From Oceanihabitans iliipiscarium (lineage in GTDB: Bacteria > Bacteroidota > Bacteroidia > Flavobacteriales > Flavobacteriaceae), in the NCBI RefSeq assembly GCF_042686125.1, contig NZ_JBHUOV010000007.1:1-64000 (forward strand): 64,000 bases of DNA, given 5' to 3'. The notes beneath the pieces were generated by a model that was not told the DNA's origin, made no database searches, and saw only the letters and a program-made list of their open reading frames with translations. Both the position numbers and the translations under genes were made by a program. Each line of letters opens with the position of its first letter. The stretch's first letter is position 1. Shown here piece after piece: positions 26,545 through 36,110 of the stretch.

Positions 26545-27466
26545 AATACAATCACATTTTTTCTGGAAATATGCAAATGGTGAGTTTTCACTATTCAATA
26601 AACCTGTTGATGTATTATATGATAAGATAACTAACATCGTTAAATTTTCATATATATTCTTCTTATTCTTAATGTTTACTCAACTTTCTAATAAAAATTA
26701 TGTGCTTAATGAAAGTATGATAGATCCTTTGTGGCCAATGCTTTTATTTGAAAATGTGTCACCTACAATAATGGCATTGTTCTGCCAAATTAGCCTAATA
26801 TCTGGATTTATTTTATTAACCTTTTTCTTTAATAATAGATTTCTTAAAGTCTTTGTCTTTGTTGTCTTTTTCCTGTATTTGGCTTTTTTGAATTCCTTCG
26901 GAAAAATAAATCATGGATTTCATCTTGTATTAATGCTGCTGTTCTGCTTTGCATTAATCCCGAATCATAAAGCCTCAAATTATAAAGAGAAAACCATTCT
27001 TATTTTTGCCTCTGCGCAATTTTTCGCTTTGCTCGCATATGCATTAACTGGTTTTTGGAAGGTGTTTTGGGGCATTATTGAGTTTTTTACTAAAGATGTT
27101 AGCTTGTTTTCTTCTTTGTCTTTTAGAAACATTTTAATAGAACAATTCCAACTGACTAATCCACCAGTAATTGGCGCTTGGTTTTTAGAACACTATTATG
27201 TTGGATACGTTTTTTATTGTGCTGTAGTATTTGTAGAATTGTTTGCAATCTATGCCTTTTTTAAGTCTAATTTACATAAGGTTTGGGCTGTGTTTTTAAT
27301 AAGTATGCATCTAGGAATACACCTTGTGTTAAATGTAAATATGTATCCAGCAATTATGGCTATAGGCTTGTTGTTGTTAATGTCTCCTTTTCATCAAAGT
27401 ACAAATTTAAAAACAACGCTATTAACTTTTCCTATTGTGCGTCAAGTAAAGCAGAGGTTTTTTTAG
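26534..27466 (+). CDS. Multi-pass membrane protein, possibly HTTM-like
   Basis: 310 residues with about eight hydrophobic segments. The N-terminus (FFWKYANGEFSLFNKPVDVLYDKIT) and the arrangement of helices with HGFHLVLMLL and a late ISMHLGIHLVLNVNMYPAIMAIGLLLL recall HTTM/vitamin K-carboxylase-like membrane domains, but I am not certain. It overlaps the preceding gene by 11 nt, and its stop codon overlaps that of convergent ftsE by 4 nt. Last gene of the polysaccharide region; its link to that pathway is not shown. Confidence 0.55.
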   Translation: MKDKIQSHFFWKYANGEFSLFNKPVDVLYDKITNIVKFSYIFFLFLMFTQLSNKNYVLNESMIDPLWPMLLFENVSPTIMALFCQISLISGFILLTFFFNNRFLKVFVFVVFFLYLAFLNSFGKINHGFHLVLMLLFCFALIPNHKASNYKEKTILIFASAQFFALLAYALTGFWKVFWGIIEFFTKDVSLFSSLSFRNILIEQFQLTNPPVIGAWFLEHYYVGYVFYCAVVFVELFAIYAFFKSNLHKVWAVFLISMHLGIHLVLNVNMYPAIMAIGLLLLMSPFHQSTNLKTTLLTFPIVRQVKQRFF

Positions 27467-28146
27467 GCTTTTCGTTGTACCACTTCAAACACTTGATTTT
27501 CATCACATTTTAATGTTTTACTTGGGTATTTTAAAAGCAATGCATAATCATGAGTAGCCATTAAAATTGTATTGCCATTTTTGTTAATGTCTTGTAAGAC
27601 TTCCATAACTTCAATGCTAGTTTGAGGGTCAAGGTTTCCTGTAGGCTCATCAGCCAAAATAAGTTCAGGATTATTTAGTAATGCTCTAGCAATAGCTACG
27701 CGCTGTTGTTCTCCTCCAGAAAGTTCATGAGGGAATTTAAAGCCTTTAGTTTTCATATCGACCTTATCTAGAACGTCTTCAATTCTAATCTCCATTTTGG
27801 CCTTATCTGTCCAACCTGTTGCTTTTAAAACAAACAATAAATTATCATTTATGGTTCTATCTGTAAGCAGTTTGAAATCTTGAAAAACCACACCTAATTT
27901 TCGTCTTAAAAAAGGAATGTCTTTTTCTTTAAGCGTTCTTAAATCATAATCAACAATATGCCCTTCACCTGTTGTCAAGGCTAAATCGCCATAAAGTGTT
28001 TTCATAAAACTACTTTTTCCTGAACCAGTTTTTCCAATGAGATACACAAAATCACCTTTGTTGATTTCTACATTAACATCAGAAAGCACCAAGCTGTCGC
28101 CTTGAAAAATAGAAACATCTTTTAATTGTAAAACAGGATTTGACAT
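27463..28146 (-). CDS. ftsE: Cell-division ABC ATPase FtsE
   Basis: 227 residues of an ABC ATPase: Walker A GKTGSGKS at 38-45, Q-loop VVFQDFKLL near 87-95, signature ELSGGEQQR at 141-149, Walker B LILADEP at 162-168, and switch His in MATHD near 196. The RKLGVVFQDFKLL block is typical of FtsE, which with FtsX couples divisome state to peptidoglycan hydrolases. No ftsX lies next to it, which is usual in flavobacteria. It is transcribed alone, convergent with the polysaccharide locus. Confidence 0.9.
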   Translation of the reverse strand: MSNPVLQLKDVSIFQGDSLVLSDVNVEINKGDFVYLIGKTGSGKSSFMKTLYGDLALTTGEGHIVDYDLRTLKEKDIPFLRRKLGVVFQDFKLLTDRTINDNLLFVLKATGWTDKAKMEIRIEDVLDKVDMKTKGFKFPHELSGGEQQRVAIARALLNNPELILADEPTGNLDPQTSIEVMEVLQDINKNGNTILMATHDYALLLKYPSKTLKCDENQVFEVVQRKA

Positions 28147-28310
28147 AAAATAAAGTGGTTTTTAAGAGTTGTAAATGTATTACTAAAAAGTTTAAAGTTC
28201 AAAAAATAATGACGTCTTATGATTACGCTTCACCAAATGCAAAATATAATATTTAATAACTCCGTTTATAATTATAACAAAATTCTAACGTTATGATTTG
28301 CATATTGATT

Positions 28311-28318
28311 TATCTTTG
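28311..28318 (+). promoter_or_regulatory. -7 promoter element of the TPR/beta-barrel operon
   Basis: TATCTTTG matches TAnnTTTG exactly and lies 23 bp before the start codon. The only TTTG nearby (28297-28300) is 10 bp upstream, too close for a normal -33 element. Confidence 0.45.
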
Positions 28319-28341
28319 ATTTTAACAAAAATGAGTAGTTA

Positions 28342-31300
28342 ATGACTAGAAAGCACCTTTATATATTTCTGATTGCTTTAGCGCTTGGTTTTCAAACTAT
28401 TGCTCAGCAATCTGCAACATACACAAGTGATTTAGTAGAATACCAAAAAGCATTATCGCTATATAATAACCAACAATACTTAGCTGCACAATCGCTGTTT
28501 AATCAAATTAAAAAAACAGCTGATACAGATATTTTACAGTCAGACTGTGCCTTTTATATTGCTAATTGTGCTGTGCGCTTAAATCAACAAAATGCCGATC
28601 AATTAATAGAGCGCTTTGTTGAAGATTATCCTACAAGCACCAAAAAAAATACAGCTTTTGTAGATGTAGCTGATTATTACTTTACTAACGGAAAATATGC
28701 CTATGCTAAAAAATGGTATGATAAGGTAGATGAAGATGGATTGGCTAGAAGTGAAAAGGAAAAATTTAATTTTAATAATGGTTATGTCGCTTTTACGACG
28801 AATGATTATAAAACCGCAAAAACTTATTTGAGTCGAGTGGAAAACTCACAAAAATATGGTTCACAAGCGAAGTACTATATTGGCTTTATGGCTTACCAAA
28901 GCGATGACTATGATAAAGCCAATGAGTACTTTGATCAAGTAAGCGATGAAGAAAAATACAAAGAAAAACTATCCTATTATCAAGCCGATTTACATTTTAA
29001 ATTAGGGAAGTTTGAAAAAGCGATAGAACTAGCAAAAGAGCAGTTGCCAAATAGTGATAGAAATGAAGTATCAGAACTTAATAAAATTATTGGTGAAAGC
29101 TATTTTAATCTTGAACAATATGCTGAAGCTATTCCGTTTTTAACAGAATTTAAAGGTCGTCGTGGGAAGTGGAATAACACCGATTATTACCAATTAGGCT
29201 ATGCGTTTTATAAACAAAAAGATTATGAAAAAGCAATTAATGAGTTTAACAAAATTGTAGATGGTAATAATGCCGTAGCTCAAAATGCGTATTATCATTT
29301 GGGAGAAAGCTATGTTAATCTTGATAAAAAACAAGAGGCTTTAAATGCGTTTAGAAATGCATCTCAAATGGATTTCGATTTAAAAATTCAAGAAGACGCT
29401 TGGCTAAACTATGCAAAAATCAGTTATGAAATAGGTAACCCTTATCAATCTGTGCCACAAGTTTTAACAGCGTATTTAGAGACTTATCCAGATTCGGCTT
29501 ATAAAGAAGACATTGAAACCTTGTTGATTGATTCTTACATTACTTCAAAAAATTACAAAGAAGCCTTAAAATTATTAGAAGGTAAAAAGAGTTTTGAGAA
29601 CAAAGTGGCTTATCAAAAAGTGACTTTTTATCGTGGTTTAGAATTGTATAACGATAACAAATTTCATGAAGCCAAAAATCATTTTGACAAATCGTTAAGC
29701 GAATCGCAAGATGCAAAATACACGTCGCGTGCAACATTTTGGAAAGCCGAAACGGATTATAATTTAACTAATTTTGATGACGCTTTAGTCGGTTTTAAAC
29801 AGTTTCAACAGCAATCAGCTTCAATAGATACACCAGAATATACAAACATAACGTACAATCTAGCTTACACTTACTTTAAACAAAAAAATTATACGCAGGC
29901 TACAGAGTATTTCAATCAATTTATTGCTAAAAGTAAAGCGGATAAAGTACGTTTGAATGATGCATACTTACGTTTGGCAGATGGTTATTTCGTTTCAAGT
30001 CAGTATAACGAAGCGATTCAGTCTTACGACAAAGCTCTTCAACTAAATGCCTTAGAATCAGATTATGCGTTTTTTCAAAAAGCAATTAGCTATGGTTACG
30101 TTGGAAAAGCTTCCAAAAAAATATCTGAATTAGAAGCCTTTATTTCTAAATATGAACGCTCTAAATTACGTGATGACGCCATGTATGAACTTGGCAATTC
30201 TTATGTGAAAGCTGGAAATTTATCAAAAGCAATGCAAGTATATGATCGTCTTAATAACGAATATAAAAGAAGTGTTTTTGTGTCTAAAACATTGTTGCGT
30301 CAAGGTTTAGTGCATTATAATTCTAGTGAAAATGAATCCGCTTTATCAAAGTTTAAAAAAGTAGCTAATGATTTTCCTGGAACTCCAGAAGCAAATCAAG
30401 CAGTCTCTACAGCACGATTAATTTATATTGATTTGGGTCGTGTAAATGAGTATGCTGCTTGGGTGAAGACTTTAGATTATGTACAAGTTACGGATGCCGA
30501 TTTAGACCACACGACATACGAAGCTGCAGAGAAAAAATATTTAGATAATAATACGGATGAAGCAATACGTTTGTTTAATGGGTATTTAAATGAATTTCCT
30601 AATGGTTTATACGCATTGCAATCACATTTTTATGTGGCACAAATGTATTTTAAAAATGAGTTGAAAGACAATGCGGCACCTCACTTTAAGTATGTTGTTG
30701 ATGCATCGCAAAGCGAGTTCACTGAAGAAGCACTATTACGTCTATCTCAAATTTATACAGAACGAAAAAAATGGTTAGAGGCTATTCCTGTACTTACGCA
30801 ATTAGAAGCTGAAGCAAGTTTTCCTCAAAATGTAGTTTTTGCACAATCTAATTTAATGAAAGCAAACTATGAGTTAGAGCAATATGCTGATGCAGTAATT
30901 TATGCTGAAAAAGTCTTAAATCAATCAAGTATAGATAATAAGATTAAAAGCGATGCACATGTTATTATTGCACGTTCTGCAATGAAAACAGGAAATGAAG
31001 ATAGAGCTGAAACAGCTTATGCTCAAGTTGAATTGACTGCAACTGGAGAAACTGCTGCAGAAGCTTTATTTTATAACGCTTATTTTAAACATAAGGCAGG
31101 AAAATTTGAAGCTTCTAATGCAATCATTCAGCGTTTAGCTAAAGATTTTTCTGGCTATAAATATTATAGTGCTAAAGGTTTGGTAGTGATGGCTAAAAAT
31201 TACTATGCTTTAGATGATGCGTTTCAAGCAACTTATATTTTAGAGAGTGTGATAGATAATTTTCCTGAATTTGAAGATGTTGTTGCTCAAGCTCAAACCG

Positions 31301-31362
31301 AATTAAATCGTATAAAAACCGAAGAAGCCAAAACTAACTCATCAATAGTTCCTGAAGATTAA
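28342..31362 (+). CDS. Large secreted tetratricopeptide-repeat protein
   Basis: 1006 residues. A signal peptide (MTRKHLYIFLIALALGFQTIAQ) is followed almost entirely by TPR units, including YYIGFMAYQSDDYDKANEYFDQV, YQLGYAFYKQKDYEKAINEFNKI, YNLAYTYFKQKNYTQATEYFNQF and LRLADGYFVSSQYNEAIQSYDKA. TPR solenoids scaffold protein complexes, and export puts this one in the periplasm. The stop codon overlaps the start of the outer-membrane beta-barrel gene (TAATG), so a periplasmic scaffold working with that barrel is the natural reading (inference). It has its own -7 box at 28311. Confidence 0.85.
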   Translation: MTRKHLYIFLIALALGFQTIAQQSATYTSDLVEYQKALSLYNNQQYLAAQSLFNQIKKTADTDILQSDCAFYIANCAVRLNQQNADQLIERFVEDYPTSTKKNTAFVDVADYYFTNGKYAYAKKWYDKVDEDGLARSEKEKFNFNNGYVAFTTNDYKTAKTYLSRVENSQKYGSQAKYYIGFMAYQSDDYDKANEYFDQVSDEEKYKEKLSYYQADLHFKLGKFEKAIELAKEQLPNSDRNEVSELNKIIGESYFNLEQYAEAIPFLTEFKGRRGKWNNTDYYQLGYAFYKQKDYEKAINEFNKIVDGNNAVAQNAYYHLGESYVNLDKKQEALNAFRNASQMDFDLKIQEDAWLNYAKISYEIGNPYQSVPQVLTAYLETYPDSAYKEDIETLLIDSYITSKNYKEALKLLEGKKSFENKVAYQKVTFYRGLELYNDNKFHEAKNHFDKSLSESQDAKYTSRATFWKAETDYNLTNFDDALVGFKQFQQQSASIDTPEYTNITYNLAYTYFKQKNYTQATEYFNQFIAKSKADKVRLNDAYLRLADGYFVSSQYNEAIQSYDKALQLNALESDYAFFQKAISYGYVGKASKKISELEAFISKYERSKLRDDAMYELGNSYVKAGNLSKAMQVYDRLNNEYKRSVFVSKTLLRQGLVHYNSSENESALSKFKKVANDFPGTPEANQAVSTARLIYIDLGRVNEYAAWVKTLDYVQVTDADLDHTTYEAAEKKYLDNNTDEAIRLFNGYLNEFPNGLYALQSHFYVAQMYFKNELKDNAAPHFKYVVDASQSEFTEEALLRLSQIYTERKKWLEAIPVLTQLEAEASFPQNVVFAQSNLMKANYELEQYADAVIYAEKVLNQSSIDNKIKSDAHVIIARSAMKTGNEDRAETAYAQVELTATGETAAEALFYNAYFKHKAGKFEASNAIIQRLAKDFSGYKYYSAKGLVVMAKNYYALDDAFQATYILESVIDNFPEFEDVVAQAQTELNRIKTEEAKTNSSIVPED

Positions 31363-33116
31363 TGTCATCAATTAAAAAGAATGCTATGCGCAAGCAAAAA
31401 AATATAATTCTAGTTGTTGTATTCATCCTAGTTTCTACTCTGGGATTTTCACAAGAACGTGATAATGATACTATAAACACAGATGTTATTCAAGTGGTTA
31501 AGCCTTATACACCAACAATATCTGATGCCTTTAAAGTGAAAGAAGTACCATCGCTTGATGATGAAACTACCACAACCAAAAAAGAAATTAAATATAATAT
31601 TTTTTCTTTTCCAGTGGCTTCTACGTTCACACCTGCAAAAGGAAAAGCGGCAGATGTAGATGAAGAAGCTCCTGCAAAATTGTTTGATAATTATGCTACG
31701 CTTGCTGCTGGAATGTACACCACAATTTTAGGTGAAGTATATTTAAATCATGCCATTAACAGAACTGAAAGTGTTGGAGGTTATGTGAGTCATCATTCAT
31801 CTCAAGGCGGCATTAATGGTGTGCTTTTAGATGATGGGTTTTCAGATTCAAAAATCAATGTCAATTATGCAAGAAATGAACGCGATTTAGCATGGAATGT
31901 TGCCGCAGGATTTTCGCATCAATTTTATAATTGGTATGGTTTGCCAGAAGTGTTATTCGATCAAGAAGCAGCTGATATGATTGGTGATGTTGGACATTCA
32001 TTTTATGGTGTGCATCTAGGTGGTGATATCGCTTTTGAAGATACATATATTAATTCTGGAAGCTTGTTGTTTAGACGCTTTGGAGATAATAACGGTTCAG
32101 GAGAAAACAGATTTAAAGCCAAGCTTGAAGTTGATATTCCTATAAATGACCAAAACATTATTACAGGTGTAAAACTAGATTATTTAGGTGGAGGTTTTGA
32201 TCGAAATTATTTTTCAACAGAAGAAATAAAATACGGAAATTTCAATATTGGTTTGTCTCCAACTTATCGCTTAATTCAAGAGGATTTAACGTTAGATTTA
32301 GGGGTGTCTTTGTACTATTTAAACGACTCAGAATTTGGAGACAACAAGATCTTTATTTATCCTAATATAACTGCTTCTTACAGATTGGTTGATGAGATTT
32401 TAATTGCTTATGGAGGAATTCAAGGGGATTTAATTCAAAACTCTTATTACGATTTTGCCCAAGAAAATCCGTTTGTATCACCAACCTTATTTATCACACC
32501 AACTGATCAACAGTACAATGTTTTTGCTGGATTAAAAGGGAAGTTGTCGAATAATATGAGTTATAATTTAAAAGGTAAATACATCGCAGAAAGTGATAAA
32601 GCCTTGTTTAGAAATAACGAAGTGACTGGTGGTGATGAAAGTTATATGAATGGAAATGCTTTTGGAATTGTTTACGATAATGTGTCCACTTTTGGTGTTT
32701 CAGGAGAAATTAATGTTGATGTCAATAGAAACTTTACTTTAGGATTGAAAGCAGAATACTTTGCGTATGATGTTGATGAACAAGCAGAAGCTTGGAATTT
32801 ACCAGACTTTAAAGGAAGCCTGTTTTTAGATTATCAAATGACTAAACAGTGGTTTGCAGGTGCAAATCTGTTTTATGTTGGCGAACGCAAAGATCAGTTT
32901 TTTATGCCAAGTTTAATACTGCCAACGTCTCCAGTAACAGTAACTTTAGATAGTTATTTTGATGCTAATGCACATGTTGGGTATCATATAAATGATCGGT
33001 TTTCGGTGTTTTTTAAAGCGAATAATATCGCTAATCAGGATTACCAACGTTGGCAAAATTATCCTGTACAAGGCATTCAGTTGTTAGCAGGAGCAACATA
33101 TAAATTTGATTTTTAA
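31362..33116 (+). CDS. Plug-less outer-membrane beta-barrel (TonB-dependent-receptor-like)
   Basis: 584 residues. The signal peptide begins properly at Met9 (MRKQKNIILVVVFILVSTLGFSQ); a start at ATG 31386 is as likely as 31362. The mature protein opens with DVIQVVKPYTPTISDAFKVKEVP, a conserved segment seen in Bacteroidota barrels annotated as TonB-dependent receptors. No plug-domain motifs are visible. The rest is strand-rich and ends YKFDF, with the terminal Phe that BAM recognises. It is coupled to the TPR gene by an overlapping TAATG. A terminator (33175-33200) ends the unit. The transported or assembled substrate is unknown. Confidence 0.8.
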   Translation: MSSIKKNAMRKQKNIILVVVFILVSTLGFSQERDNDTINTDVIQVVKPYTPTISDAFKVKEVPSLDDETTTTKKEIKYNIFSFPVASTFTPAKGKAADVDEEAPAKLFDNYATLAAGMYTTILGEVYLNHAINRTESVGGYVSHHSSQGGINGVLLDDGFSDSKINVNYARNERDLAWNVAAGFSHQFYNWYGLPEVLFDQEAADMIGDVGHSFYGVHLGGDIAFEDTYINSGSLLFRRFGDNNGSGENRFKAKLEVDIPINDQNIITGVKLDYLGGGFDRNYFSTEEIKYGNFNIGLSPTYRLIQEDLTLDLGVSLYYLNDSEFGDNKIFIYPNITASYRLVDEILIAYGGIQGDLIQNSYYDFAQENPFVSPTLFITPTDQQYNVFAGLKGKLSNNMSYNLKGKYIAESDKALFRNNEVTGGDESYMNGNAFGIVYDNVSTFGVSGEINVDVNRNFTLGLKAEYFAYDVDEQAEAWNLPDFKGSLFLDYQMTKQWFAGANLFYVGERKDQFFMPSLILPTSPVTVTLDSYFDANAHVGYHINDRFSVFFKANNIANQDYQRWQNYPVQGIQLLAGATYKFDF

Positions 33117-33123
33117 TATGTCT

Positions 33124-33152
33124 GTCATCCTGAGCTTGTTTCAGGATCTCAT
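33124..33152 (+). repeat. GTCATCCTGAGC-type short hairpin repeat, copy 1
   Basis: ATCCTGA (33127-33133) and TCAGGAT (33141-33147) form a 7-bp stem with loop GCTTGTT. Elements of this sequence type occur widely between genes in Bacteroidota. A diverged second copy is at 36111-36136. Confidence 0.65.
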
Positions 33153-33174
33153 CAAATTGGTCTAAAACTTAAAT

Positions 33175-33200
33175 AAAAGCGTTCATATCGAACGCTTTTA
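33175..33200 (+). terminator. Intrinsic terminator of the TPR/beta-barrel operon
   Basis: AAAAGCGTTC (33175-33184), loop ATAT, then CGAACGCTTTT: an 11-bp stem ending in T's, 60 bp after the barrel gene. The next gene starts 24 bp later, so its promoter must overlap this element. Confidence 0.8.
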
Positions 33201-33223
33201 GTATTTTTACAAAAATTCTACTG

Positions 33224-34846
33224 ATGAAAAAGTACCTTCTCTTAATCACTTTATTAATCACTTTATCTTGTAGTAAAGAAAAGCAGCACGTCGATACTAT
33301 AATCACTAACGCTCATATTTATACAGTAAATGCAAATTTTGAAACTGCTGAAGCCTTCGCCATAAAAGACGGTAAATTTGTAGAGGTAGGAAAAAATAAT
33401 GACATTCAAAGTAAGTTTGATGCCGATTCAATTATTGATGCAAAAGGACAAACCATTGTTCCTGGTTTAATTGATGCACATTGCCATTTTTACGGATTAG
33501 GATTAAATCAACATCGTGTCGATTTAGTGGGTACTGAAAGCTTTGTGGAAGTCGTTAAACGTGTCACAGATTTTCAGAATCAAAGACAAAAGGCCTTCAT
33601 CATAGGTCGAGGTTGGGATCAAAACGATTGGGAAGAGAAAGAGTATCCAACTAAAGCGTTACTCGATCAATTATATCCTCATACTCCTGTAGCTTTGAGT
33701 AGAATAGATGGACATGCGATGTTGTGTAATCAAGCAGCCTTAGATTTAGCTAATATTACCGTAAATACTAAAGTTGAAGGCGGAGAAATTTTAAAAGAAA
33801 AAGGAGAACTTACAGGTGTTTTAATTGATAATCCAATGGAATTGGTCGAAGCTATTTATCCAAAGCCAACAAAAGAAGAAAAAATAGCAGCACTTTTAGA
33901 AGCGCAAACGATATGTACGAATTTAGGATTAACTACGGTTTCTGATGCAGGCTTAGGTAGACCTGTTATAGAGTTAATTGATAGTTTACAACAAGCAAAA
34001 AAACTCAATATAAGAGTTTATGCAATGATTAGTAATAGACCTAAAAATTTAGATTATTTTCTGTCTAAAGGAAAAATTAAAACAGAAAAATTAAATGTAC
34101 AATCGGTTAAAGTGTATGCCGATGGTGCTTTAGGGTCTCGTGGCGCAACACTAAAAGAGGAGTATTCAGATAAGCATGATCATTATGGAGCAATGGTTAT
34201 TGGTTTAGAGGCTTATAAGAATTTAGCTCAGCGAATTGAAAAAGCAGGCTATCAAATGAATACGCATGCTATCGGAGATTCAGCGGTGAGTTATGTCTTA
34301 AAAACCTATGAGAAAACTTTAGAAGGAAAAAACGATAAACGTTGGCGTGTAGAACATGCTCAAATTATTACTGATAATGATTTTGAATATTTTAAAAACG
34401 ATAATATCATCCCATCAATTCAGCCAACTCACGCAACGAGCGATATGTATTGGGCAGAAGAGCGCATTGGCAAAGACCGAATTAAAGGAGCTTATGCCTA
34501 TAAAGCATTACTTGAAAAAAGTAAGAAAGTAGCTTTAGGAACCGATTTTCCAGTAGAGCAGGTGAGTCCTTTTTTAACATTTTATGCTGCAGTATCTAGA
34601 CAAGATTTAAAAGGATTTCCAGAGGGAGGTTTTAATATGGATAACGCCTTGTCAAGAGAAGAAACTTTAAAAGGAATGACTATTTGGGCTGCATATGCTA
34701 ATTTTGAAGAACAAGAAAAAGGTAGTATTGAAGCTGGTAAATTAGCAGACTTCATCATATTAGATAAAGATATTATGAAAATTCCAGTTCAGGATGTTCC
34801 AACGATTAAGGTGTTAGAAACTTTTATTGATGGCGTGGCACAGTAA
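33224..34846 (+). CDS. Amidohydrolase family 3 lipoprotein (YtcJ-like)
   Basis: 540 residues with a lipoprotein signal (MKKYLLLITLLITLSCSKEK, Cys16 lipidated). The metal site HxH is in GLIDAHCHFYG near residue 85, a conserved block GRGWDQNDWEE follows, then NTHAIGD, WRVEHAQI and GTDFPVEQVSPF supply the other ligands. YtcJ-like enzymes hydrolyse C-N bonds (N-acyl or cyclic amides), and the substrate here is unknown. It sits just after a terminator, and the DUF2059 gene follows after 27 bp. Confidence 0.87.
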   Translation: MKKYLLLITLLITLSCSKEKQHVDTIITNAHIYTVNANFETAEAFAIKDGKFVEVGKNNDIQSKFDADSIIDAKGQTIVPGLIDAHCHFYGLGLNQHRVDLVGTESFVEVVKRVTDFQNQRQKAFIIGRGWDQNDWEEKEYPTKALLDQLYPHTPVALSRIDGHAMLCNQAALDLANITVNTKVEGGEILKEKGELTGVLIDNPMELVEAIYPKPTKEEKIAALLEAQTICTNLGLTTVSDAGLGRPVIELIDSLQQAKKLNIRVYAMISNRPKNLDYFLSKGKIKTEKLNVQSVKVYADGALGSRGATLKEEYSDKHDHYGAMVIGLEAYKNLAQRIEKAGYQMNTHAIGDSAVSYVLKTYEKTLEGKNDKRWRVEHAQIITDNDFEYFKNDNIIPSIQPTHATSDMYWAEERIGKDRIKGAYAYKALLEKSKKVALGTDFPVEQVSPFLTFYAAVSRQDLKGFPEGGFNMDNALSREETLKGMTIWAAYANFEEQEKGSIEAGKLADFIILDKDIMKIPVQDVPTIKVLETFIDGVAQ

Positions 34847-34873
34847 TTGTAAATAAAAAAATAAAATAAACAG

Positions 34874-35404
34874 ATGAAATCAATATTGACCCTTATTATC
34901 ACTTTTATTATTTCTACGGCATCTTTTGCGCAAGTCGATGCATATAGTGAAGATGTGAAAAAATGTATCAAGAGTAATGGTACAGTAGACTATTATGAAA
35001 ATGTAGTCGATCAGCTGTTTACAATGCTAGAGAAACAATATGCTTCACAAAACGTTCCTGTTTCAGTTTGGGATGAATTAAAATTGCTAAAAAAAGAATC
35101 TTTAGAGGAACTAAGCCAAATGATGGTTTCTGCTTATCGTGGTCATTTTTCGCATCAAGATGTTAAGAACATGAATGCATTATACTCAACACAAGCTGGA
35201 CAAAACATGTTTAAAGATGCTAGCGCTTTAACCGAAGCCGATAAAGAAGCTTTAACCGAGTTTTATAGAAGTGAAACAGGACAAAAAATAACAGGTTCGC
35301 AAGATTCTATGAATGAGTCTATGAGTAAAATCTCTGAAATATGGAGTAGTGATTTATACCGAACTATTGTAAATAAATTAAGCGAAAAAGGATTTAATCT
35401 TTAA
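34874..35404 (+). CDS. Secreted DUF2059 domain protein
   Basis: 176 residues with a signal peptide (MKSILTLIITFIISTASFAQ). The region from about 85 to 150 (LEELSQMMVSAYRGHFSHQDVKNMNALYSTQAGQNMF) is the DUF2059 helical pair. The family is found in periplasmic proteins of unknown activity. It overlaps the convergent methyltransferase gene by 11 nt. Confidence 0.82.
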   Translation: MKSILTLIITFIISTASFAQVDAYSEDVKKCIKSNGTVDYYENVVDQLFTMLEKQYASQNVPVSVWDELKLLKKESLEELSQMMVSAYRGHFSHQDVKNMNALYSTQAGQNMFKDASALTEADKEALTEFYRSETGQKITGSQDSMNESMSKISEIWSSDLYRTIVNKLSEKGFNL

Positions 35405-36101
35405 TACTTAGCTTAGCTAAATAATCAAAATGTTCACCTTCTTCAATTAATTCACAGTCTAAACCAACAGACAAACAAACTGTAAGTAAGGTGTTAAAAT
35501 CTAAATAAAGCCATTTCATAGGCTCCTCTTTTTCACCTTTGTAACTTAAGAAGTAATCGAGTTCACCATAGTAATTAGTGTTCATGTCAATCCATAAGCC
35601 ACCATCTTCATCTTCATACATATACTTAATATCACTAGAGTCGATTAAGATTTGACCATTAGGTTGAAGCAAGCTTTTGAGATGCTTTAAATATTTAGAA
35701 GTTTGTTGCAATTCTTGAAAAATGCCTGTACCATTCATTAAAACTAAAAGTGTGTCAAAAGTTTCGGTTTCTTCTAAAAGTGCTTTTTGTTCAGTGTGAA
35801 TCACACCCCTTTGTTTTGAAACTTTAATAGCGCCTTTAGAAATATCTATAGCTTTCACAGTAAAACCTTTATCTTGTAAATACAAGCTGTGATTTCCTGC
35901 GCCACAACCAACATCTAAGACTTTCCCTTTTGTCAATTTTAGTGCTGTTTGCTCTAATTTTGGCATGGTTTCAAAGTTTCTGAAAAGATAAGGTAATGGT
36001 AAAACATCTTCATCACTTATGTTTGTTGAAGTGATAAGGTCTTCAGTATATTTTCCATTTTGATAATCTAATAACGCTTTTCCGAATAAATCCTTTTCCA
36101 T
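35394..36101 (-). CDS. Class I SAM-dependent methyltransferase
   Basis: 235 residues, cytoplasmic. The SAM-binding motif I VLDVGCGAGNHSLYL is at about 76-90, an acidic residue ends the next strand (VKAIDIS), and LVLMNGTGIFQEL fits motif IV. The C-terminal half differs from the common ubiquinone/menaquinone enzymes and does not reveal a substrate. Single gene, divergent from the YkgJ-type gene with a hairpin repeat in the gap. Confidence 0.83.
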   Translation of the reverse strand: MEKDLFGKALLDYQNGKYTEDLITSTNISDEDVLPLPYLFRNFETMPKLEQTALKLTKGKVLDVGCGAGNHSLYLQDKGFTVKAIDISKGAIKVSKQRGVIHTEQKALLEETETFDTLLVLMNGTGIFQELQQTSKYLKHLKSLLQPNGQILIDSSDIKYMYEDEDGGLWIDMNTNYYGELDYFLSYKGEKEEPMKWLYLDFNTLLTVCLSVGLDCELIEEGEHFDYLAKLSIKD

Positions 36102-36110
36102 AAAATAATT

